From positions 124,001 through 188,000 of the forward strand of contig NZ_FNFO01000013.1 of the NCBI RefSeq assembly GCF_900100765.1: a DNA stretch of 64,000 nucleotides. The letters run 5' to 3'. Numbering within the stretch: the stretch's first letter is position 1; each line of letters opens with the position of its first letter. Source of the stretch: Catalinimonas alkaloidigena. GTDB taxonomy: Bacteria > Bacteroidota > Bacteroidia > Cytophagales > Flexibacteraceae. Positions 63,234 through 64,000 of the stretch are shown here, piece after piece. The translations under genes and the position numbers were made by a program. The notes beneath the pieces are model-generated. The model was not told the DNA's origin, did no database searches, and saw nothing but the letters and a program-made list of their open reading frames with translations.

Positions 63234-64000
63234 CTACGAGGGTGCGGAAAGGAAGGTCGCCAGCCGCCGGCTCACGAAGGCGGGTTGCTCTTCGGGCAAT
63301 AGATGCCCCGCGTCAGGGACGATCTCGACGGTAATGTTCGACAGGTACTTCCGGGCAATCCGGGCTAATTTTTTGGGCGGCAGAAACACATCTTTCTCCC
63401 CCGAAAGCAACAGCGTAGGAGCTTTAATTTGGCGGAGTTGCTTCGGTGGCAGCGCAGGCGGGGCCAGGCTCGATTGCACCGACCGGACCACCAGTGTCAT
63501 CCACTCCACCATAGTGTCGGAGGGAGGCTGCGTCGTCATCGTCGCCAGCAGGGAGCGCACCTGTGCCGGGGTAGGTTTCCATAGGAGTGGCAGCGACCGT
63601 CCGATGAGTTGCCCCGTCAGCCGGAGGGGAATGAGTCCGGCCGGATCGAGTAGGACCAGCCGGTTGACGCAGGCCGGTCGGGTGCCGGCCAGGTGCAACG
63701 CCAGCCACCCGCCCAGGGAATGCCCCGCGACGTGTGCACGCCCCACGTTCAGGACTTCCAACAGACTTTCCAGCCATTGCGCGTATGCGTCTCCTTTGAA
63801 CGGAAACCGATAGGAGGCGCTTTTGCCGGGTTGCCCCAGGGTATCGACCGCAATCAGGTAAAACTGATCACGCAGCAGCGGAAAGTACGGGGCCCAGGCC
63901 AGGGCCGAAAAGTTGGTGCCCGGCAGCAACAACAGGGGTGGAGCCGTGGGGGCACCCGTCGTCAGTACATGCGTCAGCCCCATCCGGGTTTCGACGATCT
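63234..64000 (-). CDS. Alpha/beta hydrolase, N-terminus beyond the window edge
   Basis: An ATG exists at 63983, but the frame is open to the window edge and the codons before it (IVETR, joining MGLTHVLTTG) match the usual family N-terminus, so the gene probably starts outside. The visible 255 residues show PLLLLPGTNFSALAW, the nucleophile in VAGHSLGGWLALHLAG, the acid in LSGEKDVFLPP and the His in PDAGHLLPEEQP, a complete triad. No signal peptide can be judged. The substrate is unknown. Confidence 0.85.
   Translation of the reverse strand, partial: IVETRMGLTHVLTTGAPTAPPLLLLPGTNFSALAWAPYFPLLRDQFYLIAVDTLGQPGKSASYRFPFKGDAYAQWLESLLEVLNVGRAHVAGHSLGGWLALHLAGTRPACVNRLVLLDPAGLIPLRLTGQLIGRSLPLLWKPTPAQVRSLLATMTTQPPSDTMVEWMTLVVRSVQSSLAPPALPPKQLRQIKAPTLLLSGEKDVFLPPKKLARIARKYLSNITVEIVPDAGHLLPEEQPAFVSRRLATFLSAPS

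Overview
The window reads as a chromosomal segment of a Bacteroidota bacterium, most likely a high-GC member of the Cytophagales. The evidence is: three proteins with type IX secretion C-terminal sorting domains (YPNP motifs), a periplasmic-propeller hybrid two-component system (HTCS), a SusC-like plug sequence, promoter-like TAnnTTTG or TACCTTTG boxes instead of sigma70 elements, and the Bacteroidota type of arginine pathway that uses an N-acylornithine carbamoyltransferase. No rRNA, tRNA, CRISPR array, integrase or transposase was seen.

Layout. 1-7172: a truncated GAF/PAS sensor and a 1937-residue alpha-2-macroglobulin-like protein carrying an inserted carboxypeptidase-regulatory plus TonB-plug segment. 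7280-12078: a secreted GH13 amylase, a Tet-type MFS exporter and an SMR pump, all on the minus strand. 12186-19771: a minus-strand arginine operon in transcription order acyltransferase (NAGS-like), second GNAT, argG, argC, [four-helix-bundle element], argD, DJ-1/PfpI gene, argF', argB, preceded by a promoter and a cloverleaf-like leader. 20358-22046: a HAD phosphatase and a DeoR regulator bracketed by two 36-bp palindromes. 22455-28913: an orphan secreted ORF, a TPR-membrane/AAA+ pair and two envelope proteins. 29337-36024: a large hybrid kinase with CheR, CheB and a REC-kinase. 36380-39922: an EamA protein, a NarX/NarL-type pair and a small secreted repeat protein. 40007-46256: a secreted GH5-like enzyme, TspO and two small membrane proteins, and a LytS/LytTR pair. 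46488-51960: a hydrolase, an SDR enzyme, a PAS kinase and an ABC exporter. 52086-58409: an HTCS converging with no gap on a GH36 alpha-galactosidase. 58795-64000: a TPR protein with a kinase dimerisation helix but no ATPase, an Old Yellow Enzyme, a T9SS repeat protein and a truncated hydrolase.

Functionally the window is ordinary chromosome with three themes: arginine synthesis through N-acylated intermediates, dense phosphorelay signalling (about nine sensor or regulator loci), and secreted glycan hydrolysis.

The least explained structure is a family of intergenic repeats. At least five copies (about 36.15, 38.7, 46.3, 47.5 and 49.9 kb, plus a fragment at 45.2 kb) share a modular order of blocks, and one pair flanks a hydrolase gene in inverted orientation. 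The same terminal block occurs as 31-bp inverted repeats (27/31 identical) around the four-helix-bundle gene that fills the argC-argD junction. This suggests a small mobile element family, possibly linked to S23/four-helix-bundle proteins. All statements here come from reading the sequence; no database search was run.
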